Source of the DNA: SCUD01 sp036824505
Lineage (GTDB): Bacteria; Pseudomonadota; Gammaproteobacteria; Steroidobacterales; Steroidobacteraceae
NCBI GenBank assembly: GCA_036824505.1
Contig: DAITAA010000004.1
Location: 1 to 64,000, forward strand
Length of the DNA: 64,000 nt
Direction: 5' to 3'
Shown piece by piece: positions 15,342 through 22,532 of the stretch. Every line of letters begins with the position of its first letter. The first letter of the stretch is position 1. Below the pieces are notes generated by a model. That model ran no database searches. It was not told the origin of the DNA and saw nothing but the letters and a program-made list of their open reading frames with translations. The position numbers and the translations under genes are program-made.

Positions 15342-16068
15342 ACGGCCGCGACGCGCCGGGCTTCGCGGCGTCGCGACCGTCACGCTGTCGGTGCTGGTCG
15401 CGATGCCCGTCCTCGCACAATCGCAGGGCGAGCGCATCGGCGCCCTCGAGCAGCGCATGGGCGCTGTCGAGCAGAAGCTCAGCAACCAGGGCTTGGTCGA
15501 AATGGCGCGCCAGCTCGATGCGCTCGACGTGGAGTTGCGCCGGTTGCGCGGCGAAATCGAGGGTTTGCAGCATGATCTCGATGCTGCTCGTCGCCAGCAA
15601 CGCGACCAGTATGTCGACCTCGACACGCGCTTGCGCGCAGCCGAAGCTGCTCTCGCGGCGGCGCAGTCCACGACGCCTGCTGCCGGACCGGAAGCCGAGT
15701 ACCAGGCCGCATTCAACCTGCTGAAAGGAGGCCGCTACGACGATGCCGCGGCGGCACTCACTGCATTCGTCAGGCAACACCGCGATCACGAGCTCGCGTC
15801 GAATGCGCAATACTGGCTTGGCGAAGTGCACTACGTGCAACGCAACTATCCGGCAGCATTGTCGGCATTCGAAGGTGTGCTGACCGGTTATCCGGGCGCC
15901 CGCAAGTCGCCAGACGCACTGCTGAAGGCCGGTTACTGCCACTACGAGTTGGGGCACTTTGATCTCGCGCGGACGGCACTGGCGCGCCTGACGAAGGAAT
16001 TTTCTGATTCGCCGGCGGCCGCGGAAGGGGCTGAGCGCCTGAAGCGCATGACTGCCGAAGGGCACTGA
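15316..16068 (+). CDS. cpoB: Cell division coordinator CpoB (GTG start overlapping pal)
   Basis: 250 aa. Periplasmic TPR protein, formerly YbgF, that links Tol-Pal with peptidoglycan synthesis at division. It has a signal peptide (ATVTLSVLVAMPVLAQ), a trimerising coiled coil with IGALEQRMGAVEQKL and further heptads to about residue 110, then TPR units (AAFNLLKGGRYDDAAAALTA, AQYWLGEVHYVQRNYPAAL, KAGYCHYELGHFDLARTAL). The best start is GTG at 15316, inside the last codons of pal, with GAGAAG upstream; it places a normal signal peptide after a short basic N-terminus. An upstream ATG at 15256 is less likely because it gives an unusually long N-terminal region. Confidence 0.88.
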   Translation: MSRSSTVAERPRRAGLRGVATVTLSVLVAMPVLAQSQGERIGALEQRMGAVEQKLSNQGLVEMARQLDALDVELRRLRGEIEGLQHDLDAARRQQRDQYVDLDTRLRAAEAALAAAQSTTPAAGPEAEYQAAFNLLKGGRYDDAAAALTAFVRQHRDHELASNAQYWLGEVHYVQRNYPAALSAFEGVLTGYPGARKSPDALLKAGYCHYELGHFDLARTALARLTKEFSDSPAAAEGAERLKRMTAEGH

Positions 16069-16077
16069 GGACCCGGG

Positions 16078-16764
16078 ATGCAGGACCGCGCGGCCGCAGC
16101 GACATCCGCGCCGAAGGCGGCCGCGGCTCGTCTCAAGATCACCGAGACCTTCTATTCGCTGCAGGGGGAGGCAGATGCGGTCGGCTGGCCCACATTCTTC
16201 ATACGCCTGACAGGTTGCCCGCTGCGTTGCCGGTATTGCGACACGGCCTATGCTTTTCATGGAGGTGAATGGCGAAGCCTGGATGCGCTCGTAGACGAGG
16301 CGGTGGGTTCGGCAGCCCGGCATGTCTGCGTGACCGGCGGTGAGCCGCTTGCCCAGAAAGCTTGCCTAACGCTGCTTGCGAGGCTATGCGATGCAGGACT
16401 GTCGGTTTCCGTGGAGACGAGCGGGGCGATCGACTCGAGCGCCGTGGATCCGCGGGTGGTCCGGGTCATCGACGTCAAGACGCCAGGTTCCGGCGAATCG
16501 CAACGCAATCTCGACCTCGACACGCAGCGCTTGCGCAGCAGCGATTTGCTGAAGTTCGTCATCTGCGAGCGGCAAGATTACGAGTGGAGCCGCGAACTGG
16601 TCCGGTCGCGCCGGCTCGATGCGCGGTGTCCGGTGCTGTTCTCGCCCAGCTATTTGCAATTGCCTGCTGCGCAGCTTGCCGACTGGATCCTGGCCGATCG
16701 CCTGCCCGTGCGATTCCAGCTCCAGCTGCACAAGGTGCTGTGGGGAGACACGCCTGGCCGCTGA
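16078..16764 (+). CDS. queE: 7-carboxy-7-deazaguanine synthase QueE
   Basis: 228-aa radical-SAM enzyme of queuosine precursor synthesis; it contracts 6-carboxytetrahydropterin to 7-carboxy-7-deazaguanine. The cluster motif CPLRCRYCDTAY (CxxxCxxC) and the preceding ETFYSLQGEADAVGWPTFF are characteristic, as is VTGGEPLAQK. The first roughly 17 residues are Ala-rich and poorly conserved, so a downstream start cannot be excluded. The end overlaps the probable start of queC, placing two consecutive pathway steps together. Confidence 0.94.
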   Translation: MQDRAAAATSAPKAAAARLKITETFYSLQGEADAVGWPTFFIRLTGCPLRCRYCDTAYAFHGGEWRSLDALVDEAVGSAARHVCVTGGEPLAQKACLTLLARLCDAGLSVSVETSGAIDSSAVDPRVVRVIDVKTPGSGESQRNLDLDTQRLRSSDLLKFVICERQDYEWSRELVRSRRLDARCPVLFSPSYLQLPAAQLADWILADRLPVRFQLQLHKVLWGDTPGR

Positions 16765-17446
16765 ATCCGAGGCTGCCGGAACGGCGGCTGTCGTCCTGGT
16801 ATCCGGTGGCCTCGACTCCGCGACCGTACTGGCCATTGCGCGTGCGCGGGGGCACCGCTGTTATGTGCTCAGCTTCGACTATGGCCAGCGACATCGGGCG
16901 GAACTCGATGCCGCGCGACGGGTCGCGACCGCACTCGGTGCCATAGCGCACCGCATCCTCGAAATGCCGATCGGTGATTTCGGCGGTTCGGCGCTCACCG
17001 ATCAGCGCATCGCCGTCCCGGAGCAGCCGGGCAAGGGCATTCCGGTCACCTATGTGCCTGCCCGCAACACGATCTTCCTCGCCTGTGCGCTCGGATACGC
17101 GGAAGTACTCGGGGCGCGGCATATCTATATCGGCGTCAATGCCGTGGACTATTCGGGGTACCCGGACTGCCGCCCCGAGTTCATCGCCGCATTCCAGCGG
17201 GTCGCCAATCTGGCGACCAAGGCGGGGGTGGAAGGCACAGGAACGCGCATTCATGCGCCGCTCATCGAATTGACGAAAGCGGAAATCATCCGTCGTGGCG
17301 CCGCACTCGGCGTCGATTACTCGATGACGATCTCCTGCTACCAGCCGGATGCAGATGGACGGGCCTGCGGACGTTGCGATTCCTGCCGCCTGCGGCGGGC
17401 AGGATTCGAGCACGCTGGCATCGCAGATCCGACGCACTACAGATGA
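16754..17446 (+). CDS. queC: 7-cyano-7-deazaguanine synthase QueC, probable CTG start
   Basis: About 230 aa. ATP-dependent enzyme that converts 7-carboxy-7-deazaguanine to preQ0. The PP-loop motif VSGGLDSATVL is near residue 18, FDYGQRHRAELDAA follows, and the C-terminal zinc site is formed by Cys residues in SCYQPDADGRACGRCDSCR. No ATG, GTG or TTG lies at the right place in frame: the nearest TTG is about 80 nt upstream inside queE. CTG at 16754 is preceded at 6 nt by GGGGAG (16742-16747) and would give MAAESEAAGTAAVVLVSGG, the right family length. The CTG start is my inference; coding is secure. Confidence 0.9.
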   Translation: MAAESEAAGTAAVVLVSGGLDSATVLAIARARGHRCYVLSFDYGQRHRAELDAARRVATALGAIAHRILEMPIGDFGGSALTDQRIAVPEQPGKGIPVTYVPARNTIFLACALGYAEVLGARHIYIGVNAVDYSGYPDCRPEFIAAFQRVANLATKAGVEGTGTRIHAPLIELTKAEIIRRGAALGVDYSMTISCYQPDADGRACGRCDSCRLRRAGFEHAGIADPTHYR

Positions 17447-18819
17447 TCGCCGCTCGCCATCCAGTCATTTCGCCCGCGCGCGTTCGAGAACTCAAGAAAC
17501 GCGAGGACGCCCGCTTCCATGCGGCGCGTCCCCGCTCGCTTGCGCTGTGGCAGCGCGGCCAGGCAGTGATGCCCAACGGTGTGCCGATGGCCTGGCATCG
17601 CAGCAGCTATCACCACCTGCCGCTGTGGGTGAGCGAAGGCCACGGAGCGCGCTTCACCGATGTCGATGGACATACCTATTCGGATTTCAACATCGCCGAC
17701 ATGTCGATGTTCTGCGGCTACACGCCTGCCCCGGTGGTTCGTGCCGTCGCCGAGCGCATGGTGCGCGGCAACCAGTTTCTGCTGCCGACAGAAGACGCGA
17801 TCGTCGTCTCCGAGGAACTTGGCCGCCGCTATGGCCTGCCGAAATGGCAGTACACCTTGTCGGCGACCCAGGCGAACATGGAAGTGTTGCGCGTCGCGCG
17901 CGTAATCACTGGCCGGGACAAGCTGCTGGTGTTTGACGGCAAGTACCACGGCCACTTCGATCAGGCGCTGGTCGAACCCGCTGCGGACGGCAGCCTGATC
18001 GCGGAGGAGCGCGGCCTGCCTCGAGACTTTGCCGCGCACACGGTGGTGGTGCCGTTCAACGATGAGGCCGCAGTGGCGCAGGCTCTGAGACGAGGCGACG
18101 TCGCGCTGGTGTTGACCGAACCGGCACTCACCAACAATTTTGGATTGATCCTTCCGGAACCCGGTTTCCATCAGCACCTGCGCCATCTCGCCTTCGAGAC
18201 CGGCACACTGTTGGCTCTTGACGAAACCCACACGCAGGTTGTGGGTCCCGGTGGGCTGACCCGGCAGTGGTCGCTGGAGCCGGATTTCGTCACTGCGGGC
18301 AAGTCGCTCGCCGGTGGCGTGCCATTCGGTGCCTGGGGCATGACCGAAATCATCGCCAGGCACTTGAATCAGGAGAAGGGGCCGGATGGCGAGCGTGAGA
18401 AATTAGTGGCGATCGGCGGCACCTTGTTCGGCAATGCGCTCTCAATGGCTGCGGCGCGCGCGACGATGCTCGAAGTGCTGACGCCCGAGGCGTATGCCAA
18501 TACGCAGACGCTCGGTGCCAGGCTCGCAGACGGGATGCGCACCGCGGTGGAGAGGGCGGGGTTGCCGTGGCATATCCATCATCTTGGTCCACGGTCGGGA
18601 TATACCTTCCGCGAATCTCCCGTGCGCAATGCTGACGAAGCACGTGCCTGTCAGGACCCGCTGCTCGTGCGCCTGATGCGCGTCTGGCTCGCCAATCGTG
18701 GCGTGTGGGAGGCGATCGTGGGTGCCGGCCCGGTCGTGCCCGTTCCAGCCACAGCCGCCGATGTCGACGCCTATCTCGTCGGCTGGCAGGAATTGCTGGA
18801 AACTCTGGCCACGGGATGA
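17443..18819 (+). CDS. Class III PLP-dependent aminotransferase, glutamate-1-semialdehyde-aminomutase-like
   Basis: 458 aa. Fold type I PLP enzyme: PLP-binding Asp in LLALDETHTQVVG and the Schiff-base Lys in TAGKSLAGGVPFGAWGM (about residue 287). LARVITGRDK-type and KYHGHFDQA motifs resemble HemL. However, the NSGTEA motif of HemL is replaced by SATQANMEVL, and DEVMTGFR by DETHTQVVG, so it is unlikely to be the tetrapyrrole enzyme. The substrate is unknown. Its ATG overlaps the queC stop (ATGA), suggesting co-translation with the queuosine genes, although no role in that pathway is known to me. tRNA-Lys follows 41 nt later. Confidence 0.85.
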   Translation: MIAARHPVISPARVRELKKREDARFHAARPRSLALWQRGQAVMPNGVPMAWHRSSYHHLPLWVSEGHGARFTDVDGHTYSDFNIADMSMFCGYTPAPVVRAVAERMVRGNQFLLPTEDAIVVSEELGRRYGLPKWQYTLSATQANMEVLRVARVITGRDKLLVFDGKYHGHFDQALVEPAADGSLIAEERGLPRDFAAHTVVVPFNDEAAVAQALRRGDVALVLTEPALTNNFGLILPEPGFHQHLRHLAFETGTLLALDETHTQVVGPGGLTRQWSLEPDFVTAGKSLAGGVPFGAWGMTEIIARHLNQEKGPDGEREKLVAIGGTLFGNALSMAAARATMLEVLTPEAYANTQTLGARLADGMRTAVERAGLPWHIHHLGPRSGYTFRESPVRNADEARACQDPLLVRLMRVWLANRGVWEAIVGAGPVVPVPATAADVDAYLVGWQELLETLATG

Positions 18820-18838
18820 ATGGCCGCGGTCCCTCCTG

Positions 18839-18844
18839 TATCAT
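18839..18844 (+). promoter_or_regulatory. Possible -10 box for tRNA-Lys
   Basis: TATCAT lies 16 nt before the first base of the mature tRNA. No good -35 is seen at the expected distance. Confidence 0.25.
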
Positions 18845-18860
18845 TCGCGCCGCTTGCGTG

Positions 18861-18935
18861 GGGCCGTTAGCTCAGTGGTAGAGCATCTGGCTTTTAACCA
18901 GTTGGTCGATGGTTCGATCCCATCACGGCCCACCA
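18861..18935 (+). tRNA. tRNA-Lys (anticodon TTT)
   Basis: 75 nt including an encoded CCA. The acceptor stem GGGCCGT (18861-18867) pairs with ACGGCCC; D arm GCTCAGTGGTAGAGC; anticodon loop CTTTTAA with anticodon TTT; T arm GATGGTTCGATCCCATC. The outermost pair of the anticodon stem reads T-T, a mismatch, while the other four pairs are sound. Position 8 is T and the discriminator is A. It matches the standard bacterial lysine tRNA closely. Confidence 0.95.
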
Positions 18936-19346
18936 AATTCCATTCCGGAGCGTCCCCGGTCAACCGGCACACCATTAGCTTCTTAGCAAGAGCCGGTAGT
19001 CCTTTCGAATTTCAGGCGAGCATGGCATTCACCAAGTTCGTTTCACTCCAAAGTTGGTTCGGTAACCCGGCCGTCATCCTGCATCAGGAGACCGGTGGTG
19101 TTGCCGCTTCACCGCGCGGCGCATGTGCCCTTTCGTCAGACCTGGTCTGGTGGGGGCCCATGTAGCAGTTTAGGCAGGAGCCGCAGGGTCTATGCCACGT
19201 GAATCGTGAACTCAGGTCGCGATTCATTCCCGCGCGGCGTAGTTCCAGCGTCATTTGCGTCGGATTATTGGCACTCTCGCAAGTCATCTGGCAGGTAGCC
19301 AAATCGCTTGACAGCCACGAGCCAGCGGCGACTAATACCTGCGCCC
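18936..19346. other. Intergenic region downstream of tRNA-Lys, no gene seen
   Basis: About 410 nt with no convincing coding frame on either strand; short frames crossing it lack ribosome binding sites and recognisable protein content. A 7-bp inverted repeat TGAATCG (19200-19206) / CGATTCA (19220-19226) is present. The composition is somewhat lower in GC than the neighbours. I see no integrase, transposase or repeat of the tRNA 3' end here, so there is no evidence of an integrated element. The right end holds the promoter of the PAP2 gene. Confidence 0.55.
19308..19338 (+). promoter_or_regulatory. Promoter of the PAP2 lipoprotein gene
   Basis: A perfect -35 TTGACA (19308-19313) and a TAATAC -10 (19333-19338) stand 19 nt apart. 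The -10 ends only 8 nt before the ATG at 19347, which leaves room for a leader of about 1-2 nt and no ribosome binding site. The spacer is longer than the optimum of 17. Confidence 0.5.
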
Positions 19347-20171
19347 ATGCTACCCGCCCTCCGGAAAACTCGCTGGCGCCTTTCACTGGTCTGGATTCTC
19401 TGCTGCGTATACCTGACCGGCTGCGCTGCGCTGCCGGGCGCCCGACGCTGGGGTGAAGACGTGACGATCTCGCCGGGCTGGGGACGCGTGCGAGCTGCTG
19501 CGGTGGAAGCTGCGCGTGATCCCTGGGTCTGGGCGCCGCTCGCGGGTGCCGCCGGGCTGCAGATCAATGGCTGGGACCGGCAGATATCGGCTTGGGCGAT
19601 CCGCGAGACTCCAATTTTTGGCTCCCCGCGCAGCGCCGTGAACTGGAGTGATGACCTGCGCAGCTCCGCCGTCATCGCACATGCCGTCACGGTGCTGCTG
19701 GCGCCCAGCGGCGACGATGCACGCACCTGGATGGTGAACAAGGCCCAAGGCTATGCCCTGGATATGGCCGCTGTCGGGGTGGCCAATGGCATCACGCACG
19801 TGCTGAAGGCTGAAGTCGGGCGGACGCGCCCCTCCCGCACGGACGACTTGAGCTTTCCCTCGGGACACACCACCTCGGCCACGACCTTCGATCGTCTGGC
19901 GGCGCGCAACCTCGAGTACTTCGATTTGACCGCGGCTGCCCGGCAGAGACTCACGATCGGGCTGGATGCGCTGACCATCGCCACGGCCTGGGCTCGCGTG
20001 GAAGGGGGCGCGCACTATCCTTCCGATACGCTCTTCAGCATGGCGCTCGGCAATTTCAGCGCGAATTTCTTCAGGAATGCGTTCGTCGAATCCGCAGGCG
20101 AGCGCCAGCAGGATCTCACGGTCATACCGATCCACGACGGGCTGGTGCTGTACTACGCGGCTAGATTCTGA
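19347..20171 (+). CDS. PAP2-family phosphatase, predicted lipoprotein
   Basis: 274 aa. The N-terminus has basic residues, the hydrophobic stretch LSLVWILCCVYLTGC and a lipobox LTGC, so the mature protein is probably tethered in the periplasm. The PAP2 (type 2 phosphatidic acid phosphatase) motifs are present: KAEVGRTRP, FPSGHTTSA with the catalytic His, and ARVEGGAHYPSD. Such enzymes remove phosphate from lipid phosphates such as undecaprenyl or phosphatidyl phosphates; the substrate here is unknown. The usual multiple membrane helices of PAP2 lipid phosphatases are weak, which resembles the soluble acid-phosphatase branch. The last 19 nt overlap the convergent SirB-like gene. A TTG at 19308 is in frame but coincides with the -35 box. 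Confidence 0.82.
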   Translation: MLPALRKTRWRLSLVWILCCVYLTGCAALPGARRWGEDVTISPGWGRVRAAAVEAARDPWVWAPLAGAAGLQINGWDRQISAWAIRETPIFGSPRSAVNWSDDLRSSAVIAHAVTVLLAPSGDDARTWMVNKAQGYALDMAAVGVANGITHVLKAEVGRTRPSRTDDLSFPSGHTTSATTFDRLAARNLEYFDLTAAARQRLTIGLDALTIATAWARVEGGAHYPSDTLFSMALGNFSANFFRNAFVESAGERQQDLTVIPIHDGLVLYYAARF

Positions 20172-20587
20172 GCTGATGGATAACCGCCCGGCCACGCCGA
20201 GAACAATCCAAGCGGGTGGTGGGACCATGCGATCGTCAGCATGAAGCCGTAGGTCAGCAGCGCCGCGATGAAATACCAAAGGCGTATCTGCCGAGTCCTC
20301 GCCCGCTTCAGCGCGAAACTGCCGAGCACGATATAGAGGGGCAGCAGGACAAGTTTTGCCGTGAGCCAGCCGTTGGCGTAGGTCGCACCGGGCAAGATCA
20401 TGAGCAGCAGCAGTCCCGCGACCAGCAGCGCCGTATCGATCGTATAACTGCCAAAGCGAACAGGTGCGCAAAGCGCCCAATGCTGCCGGCCGGACTGTAC
20501 GAGCACGCCACGTACCAGGAATAGCGCACCGCTCAGGAAGACCGTCGTGATGTGAGCCAGCTTGATTTGTGAATAGAACTCTTCCAT
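20153..20587 (-). CDS. SirB-like integral membrane protein
   Basis: 144 aa with four hydrophobic segments: about 10-28 (HITTVFLSGALFLVRGVLV), 50-68 (ALLVAGLLLLMILPG), 76-94 (LTAKLVLLPLYIVLGSFAL) and 105-122 (LWYFIAALLTYGFML). The layout, LTAKLVLLPLYIVLGSFALKR and the HHP motif near the end match the SirB family, annotated as invasion gene expression up-regulators but of unclear biochemical function. It lies 13 nt downstream of the methyltransferase-like gene and is probably co-transcribed with it. The 3' end overlaps the PAP2 gene by 19 nt. Confidence 0.75.
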   Translation of the reverse strand: MEEFYSQIKLAHITTVFLSGALFLVRGVLVQSGRQHWALCAPVRFGSYTIDTALLVAGLLLLMILPGATYANGWLTAKLVLLPLYIVLGSFALKRARTRQIRLWYFIAALLTYGFMLTIAWSHHPLGLFSAWPGGYPSAQNLAA

Positions 20588-20600
20588 CGTTGCGGTGAAA

Positions 20601-21974
20601 TCAGAATCCTGGCCGCTGATCCGGCTGCTCCAGCAGACGAGTCAGGAACCGGCGGATCGCCGGCTCGGCATCCGTCGCAGGCATCAGCTTCTGCTGTTCC
20701 ATGAGCCGCGCCATGTCGCGGATCGAGCGCTCGCCGTCGATCATCGCCAGCAGGAAAGCGTAAACACGCGTCGATAGCGACTGCGCGCGAAACTGCGGCA
20801 GCGCAGGCACCGGCAGGTCGTTTCGCCGCAGCCAGTCGGGCACCGCGCGTCCCGGTGGCGGCGCGTCGACATCCCGTTCCTTGCGCGCGCAAAAGCTGAT
20901 GACGGACTCCACACGCGCATGCCGGCTGGCCGGTGATGCCAGGTAGGGCACTTGTGCCTCATGAACTTCGGTTCGCGCAAAGCCGGCCGCGGGCAGGGCA
21001 TCGAGCAATTCTTCCAGGGAAAACGTCTCGGGCGGCGCGCCGTCCGCGAATGCCAGCGAGCCATGATTGATCCAGATGCCGCCCGGCGCGAGCAGATGAT
21101 TGATTCGTCGCAGCTGGCGAGTAACCGGTTCGCCCGCAACATCGATGAACCAGGGTGTCAGCACCAGATCGAAGCGATGCGACTGAAAGGGTGGAGACGA
21201 AGCATCGGCCAGCAGCAGCTCGAGGCCCGGCGGTGCGCCAGCTGGCGCCGTCAATGTCCTGAGCACCGCGTGGTCCTCGATGGTACGCGGCGCAATCGGG
21301 AATTCGTATAGCTTCAGCGATTCGCCCGCCAGGATGCGATGTGCGGCCAACAGGAACAGCGGATTGAGGTCGAGTGCGACAGTCAGGCCCGGTTGCAGAG
21401 CGCAGTGGAGATCGTATGCAAGCCGCGCCGCTCCAGCGCCCAGCACCAGCACCCGCTGTGGCCGCTGACCCGCGGGCAGTGTACCCATGATTGCGGCAAG
21501 ACCCGAGGCGTTCTCCGCATCGCCCCAGCACCAGTCGCGATGCAGATTTGTGTAGTAGCTCGAAAGCCCCTGCGTCAGCGGCAATTCGGTTCCCAGCGCC
21601 ACATGGACAGCATGGGCTTCGGAACGCCCGGCAAGTCCCAGGGGCGCCATCAGTTCACGGATCCGGACCGCCTGGTCATCGAGCGCGGCGGCAACGTGTT
21701 GGAGCCGCCGGTGCGTCAGACTCCCCTGTGGCACCTGGTCGAAGGCCGCGCGCTGCCGTGCGGCCTCCGCGGCGTAGTGTGTCAGCAGATGATGCAGGCG
21801 TCCGCGCCATTCGATCAGCGCAGCGCGCGGTTCGGGCATCATCCACGGGATGCCGCCCACCGTGGGAAAATCCAGTCGGCAGCTGAGGCAACTCGAACCG
21901 GTCAGCCGACCGCCGCAGGCGGGGCAGGCCAGCAGGTCTGCGAGTCTCGATCGCTCGGTCATGACGCGGATCAT
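20601..21974 (-). CDS. Carnosine-N-methyltransferase-like (N2227) protein with N-terminal zinc ribbon
   Basis: 457 aa. N-terminal Trm112-like zinc ribbon (LLACPACGGRL...SSCLSCRLDF, about residues 14-36), then an S-adenosylmethionine-dependent methyltransferase domain: VLGAGAARLAYDLH near 180 and LVLTPWFIDVAG followed by LLAPGGIWINHGSL near 275-310, blocks that resemble the eukaryotic carnosine N-methyltransferase family. A C-terminal helical segment (MIDGERSIRDMARLMEQQKL) resembles small winged-helix modules. The substrate is unknown in bacteria. Alternative start at the ATG of MTERSRL (21962). It is transcribed away from the small gene at 22026, sharing a -10 region, and is followed by the SirB-like gene. 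Confidence 0.75.
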   Translation of the reverse strand: MIRVMTERSRLADLLACPACGGRLTGSSCLSCRLDFPTVGGIPWMMPEPRAALIEWRGRLHHLLTHYAAEAARQRAAFDQVPQGSLTHRRLQHVAAALDDQAVRIRELMAPLGLAGRSEAHAVHVALGTELPLTQGLSSYYTNLHRDWCWGDAENASGLAAIMGTLPAGQRPQRVLVLGAGAARLAYDLHCALQPGLTVALDLNPLFLLAAHRILAGESLKLYEFPIAPRTIEDHAVLRTLTAPAGAPPGLELLLADASSPPFQSHRFDLVLTPWFIDVAGEPVTRQLRRINHLLAPGGIWINHGSLAFADGAPPETFSLEELLDALPAAGFARTEVHEAQVPYLASPASRHARVESVISFCARKERDVDAPPPGRAVPDWLRRNDLPVPALPQFRAQSLSTRVYAFLLAMIDGERSIRDMARLMEQQKLMPATDAEPAIRRFLTRLLEQPDQRPGF

Positions 21975-22011
21975 GCCGTATTGCCGGCAGTGGTTGTGGC
22001 CGCGGCGGCCG

Positions 22012-22019
22012 TTTATAGT
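22012..22019. promoter_or_regulatory. Overlapping divergent -10 boxes (TATAGT on +, TATAAA on -)
   Basis: TTTATAGT reads TATAGT on the + strand (22014-22019), 6 nt before the ATG at 22026, and TATAAA on the - strand (22017-22012), 37 nt before the methyltransferase ATG at 21974. The rightward message would be leaderless. No good -35 is seen for either. Confidence 0.4.
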
Positions 22020-22025
22020 CCCGCG

Positions 22026-22427
22026 ATGTCCGGGTCCGGCGAGTCAATCGTGTTTCGCGTCGAACCAGGCCGGGCCGCGCGGTCGCTGCGGTTCCGGAGC
22101 ACGGGCCGCCATGGCGATCGCTTCCTGGACCTTGCGCAATATGATGGCCCCAAGCTGCCCGCCGTATTGACGGATCCGGTCGTTGAAGTTCTTTCCTCCT
22201 CGGATCGAGCACAGGCGAACTGGCGCGTCAGTTGCAGGGAGGGACAATTCGAGTTCCGGGCACTCGCCGTTCAGCAGATCGAGGAATGCCAGGCCATCTA
22301 TGAGCCTCTGCACCGTCGATTCAGGCTGAGCGGCTCGGATCGCCTGGCAGTCAGAGTGTTGCTCTGGCTCCTTCGCCTGCCGGGCGGCGCAGGACTATTG
22401 AGGCGCTGGCACGCACATCGTCGTTGA
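22026..22427 (+). CDS. Small protein of unknown function
   Basis: 133 aa, starts MSGSGESIVFRVEPG. I recognise no domain. It looks like a mixed alpha/beta soluble protein ending in a hydrophobic/basic helix (AVRVLLWLLRLPGGAGLLRR). The longer frame running upstream lies inside the opposite-strand methyltransferase gene and is not expected to be real. This ATG is supported by the TATAGT box 6 nt upstream and by the start of normal codon usage there. thrB follows about 105 nt downstream. Confidence 0.6.
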   Translation: MSGSGESIVFRVEPGRAARSLRFRSTGRHGDRFLDLAQYDGPKLPAVLTDPVVEVLSSSDRAQANWRVSCREGQFEFRALAVQQIEECQAIYEPLHRRFRLSGSDRLAVRVLLWLLRLPGGAGLLRRWHAHRR

Positions 22428-22532
22428 ACCGATGCACAGGTCGGGGTTGCTTGCCTTTTCAAGGTGCGCACGGGAAAATCGCCACTGCATTTTGCGGTGC
22501 ATACATGGCGCCGCCCGTCATGCTGGGGTGCT

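Noticed and set aside
17443..18819. hemL (glutamate-1-semialdehyde aminomutase)
   Set aside because: Two diagnostic active-site motifs are replaced, so only the superfamily can be given.
18698..19165. 155-codon frame through tRNA-Lys
   Set aside because: It runs through the tRNA gene and has no coding features.
18861..19346. Possible integrated element at tRNA-Lys
   Set aside because: No integrase, transposase, or repeat of the tRNA 3' end was found within the window.
19084..19386. 100-codon leftward frame with a CGSCLNC motif in the gap after tRNA-Lys
   Set aside because: The paired Cys residues looked like a zinc or heme motif, but there is no ribosome binding site or homology, and the frame runs over the PAP2 promoter and gene start.
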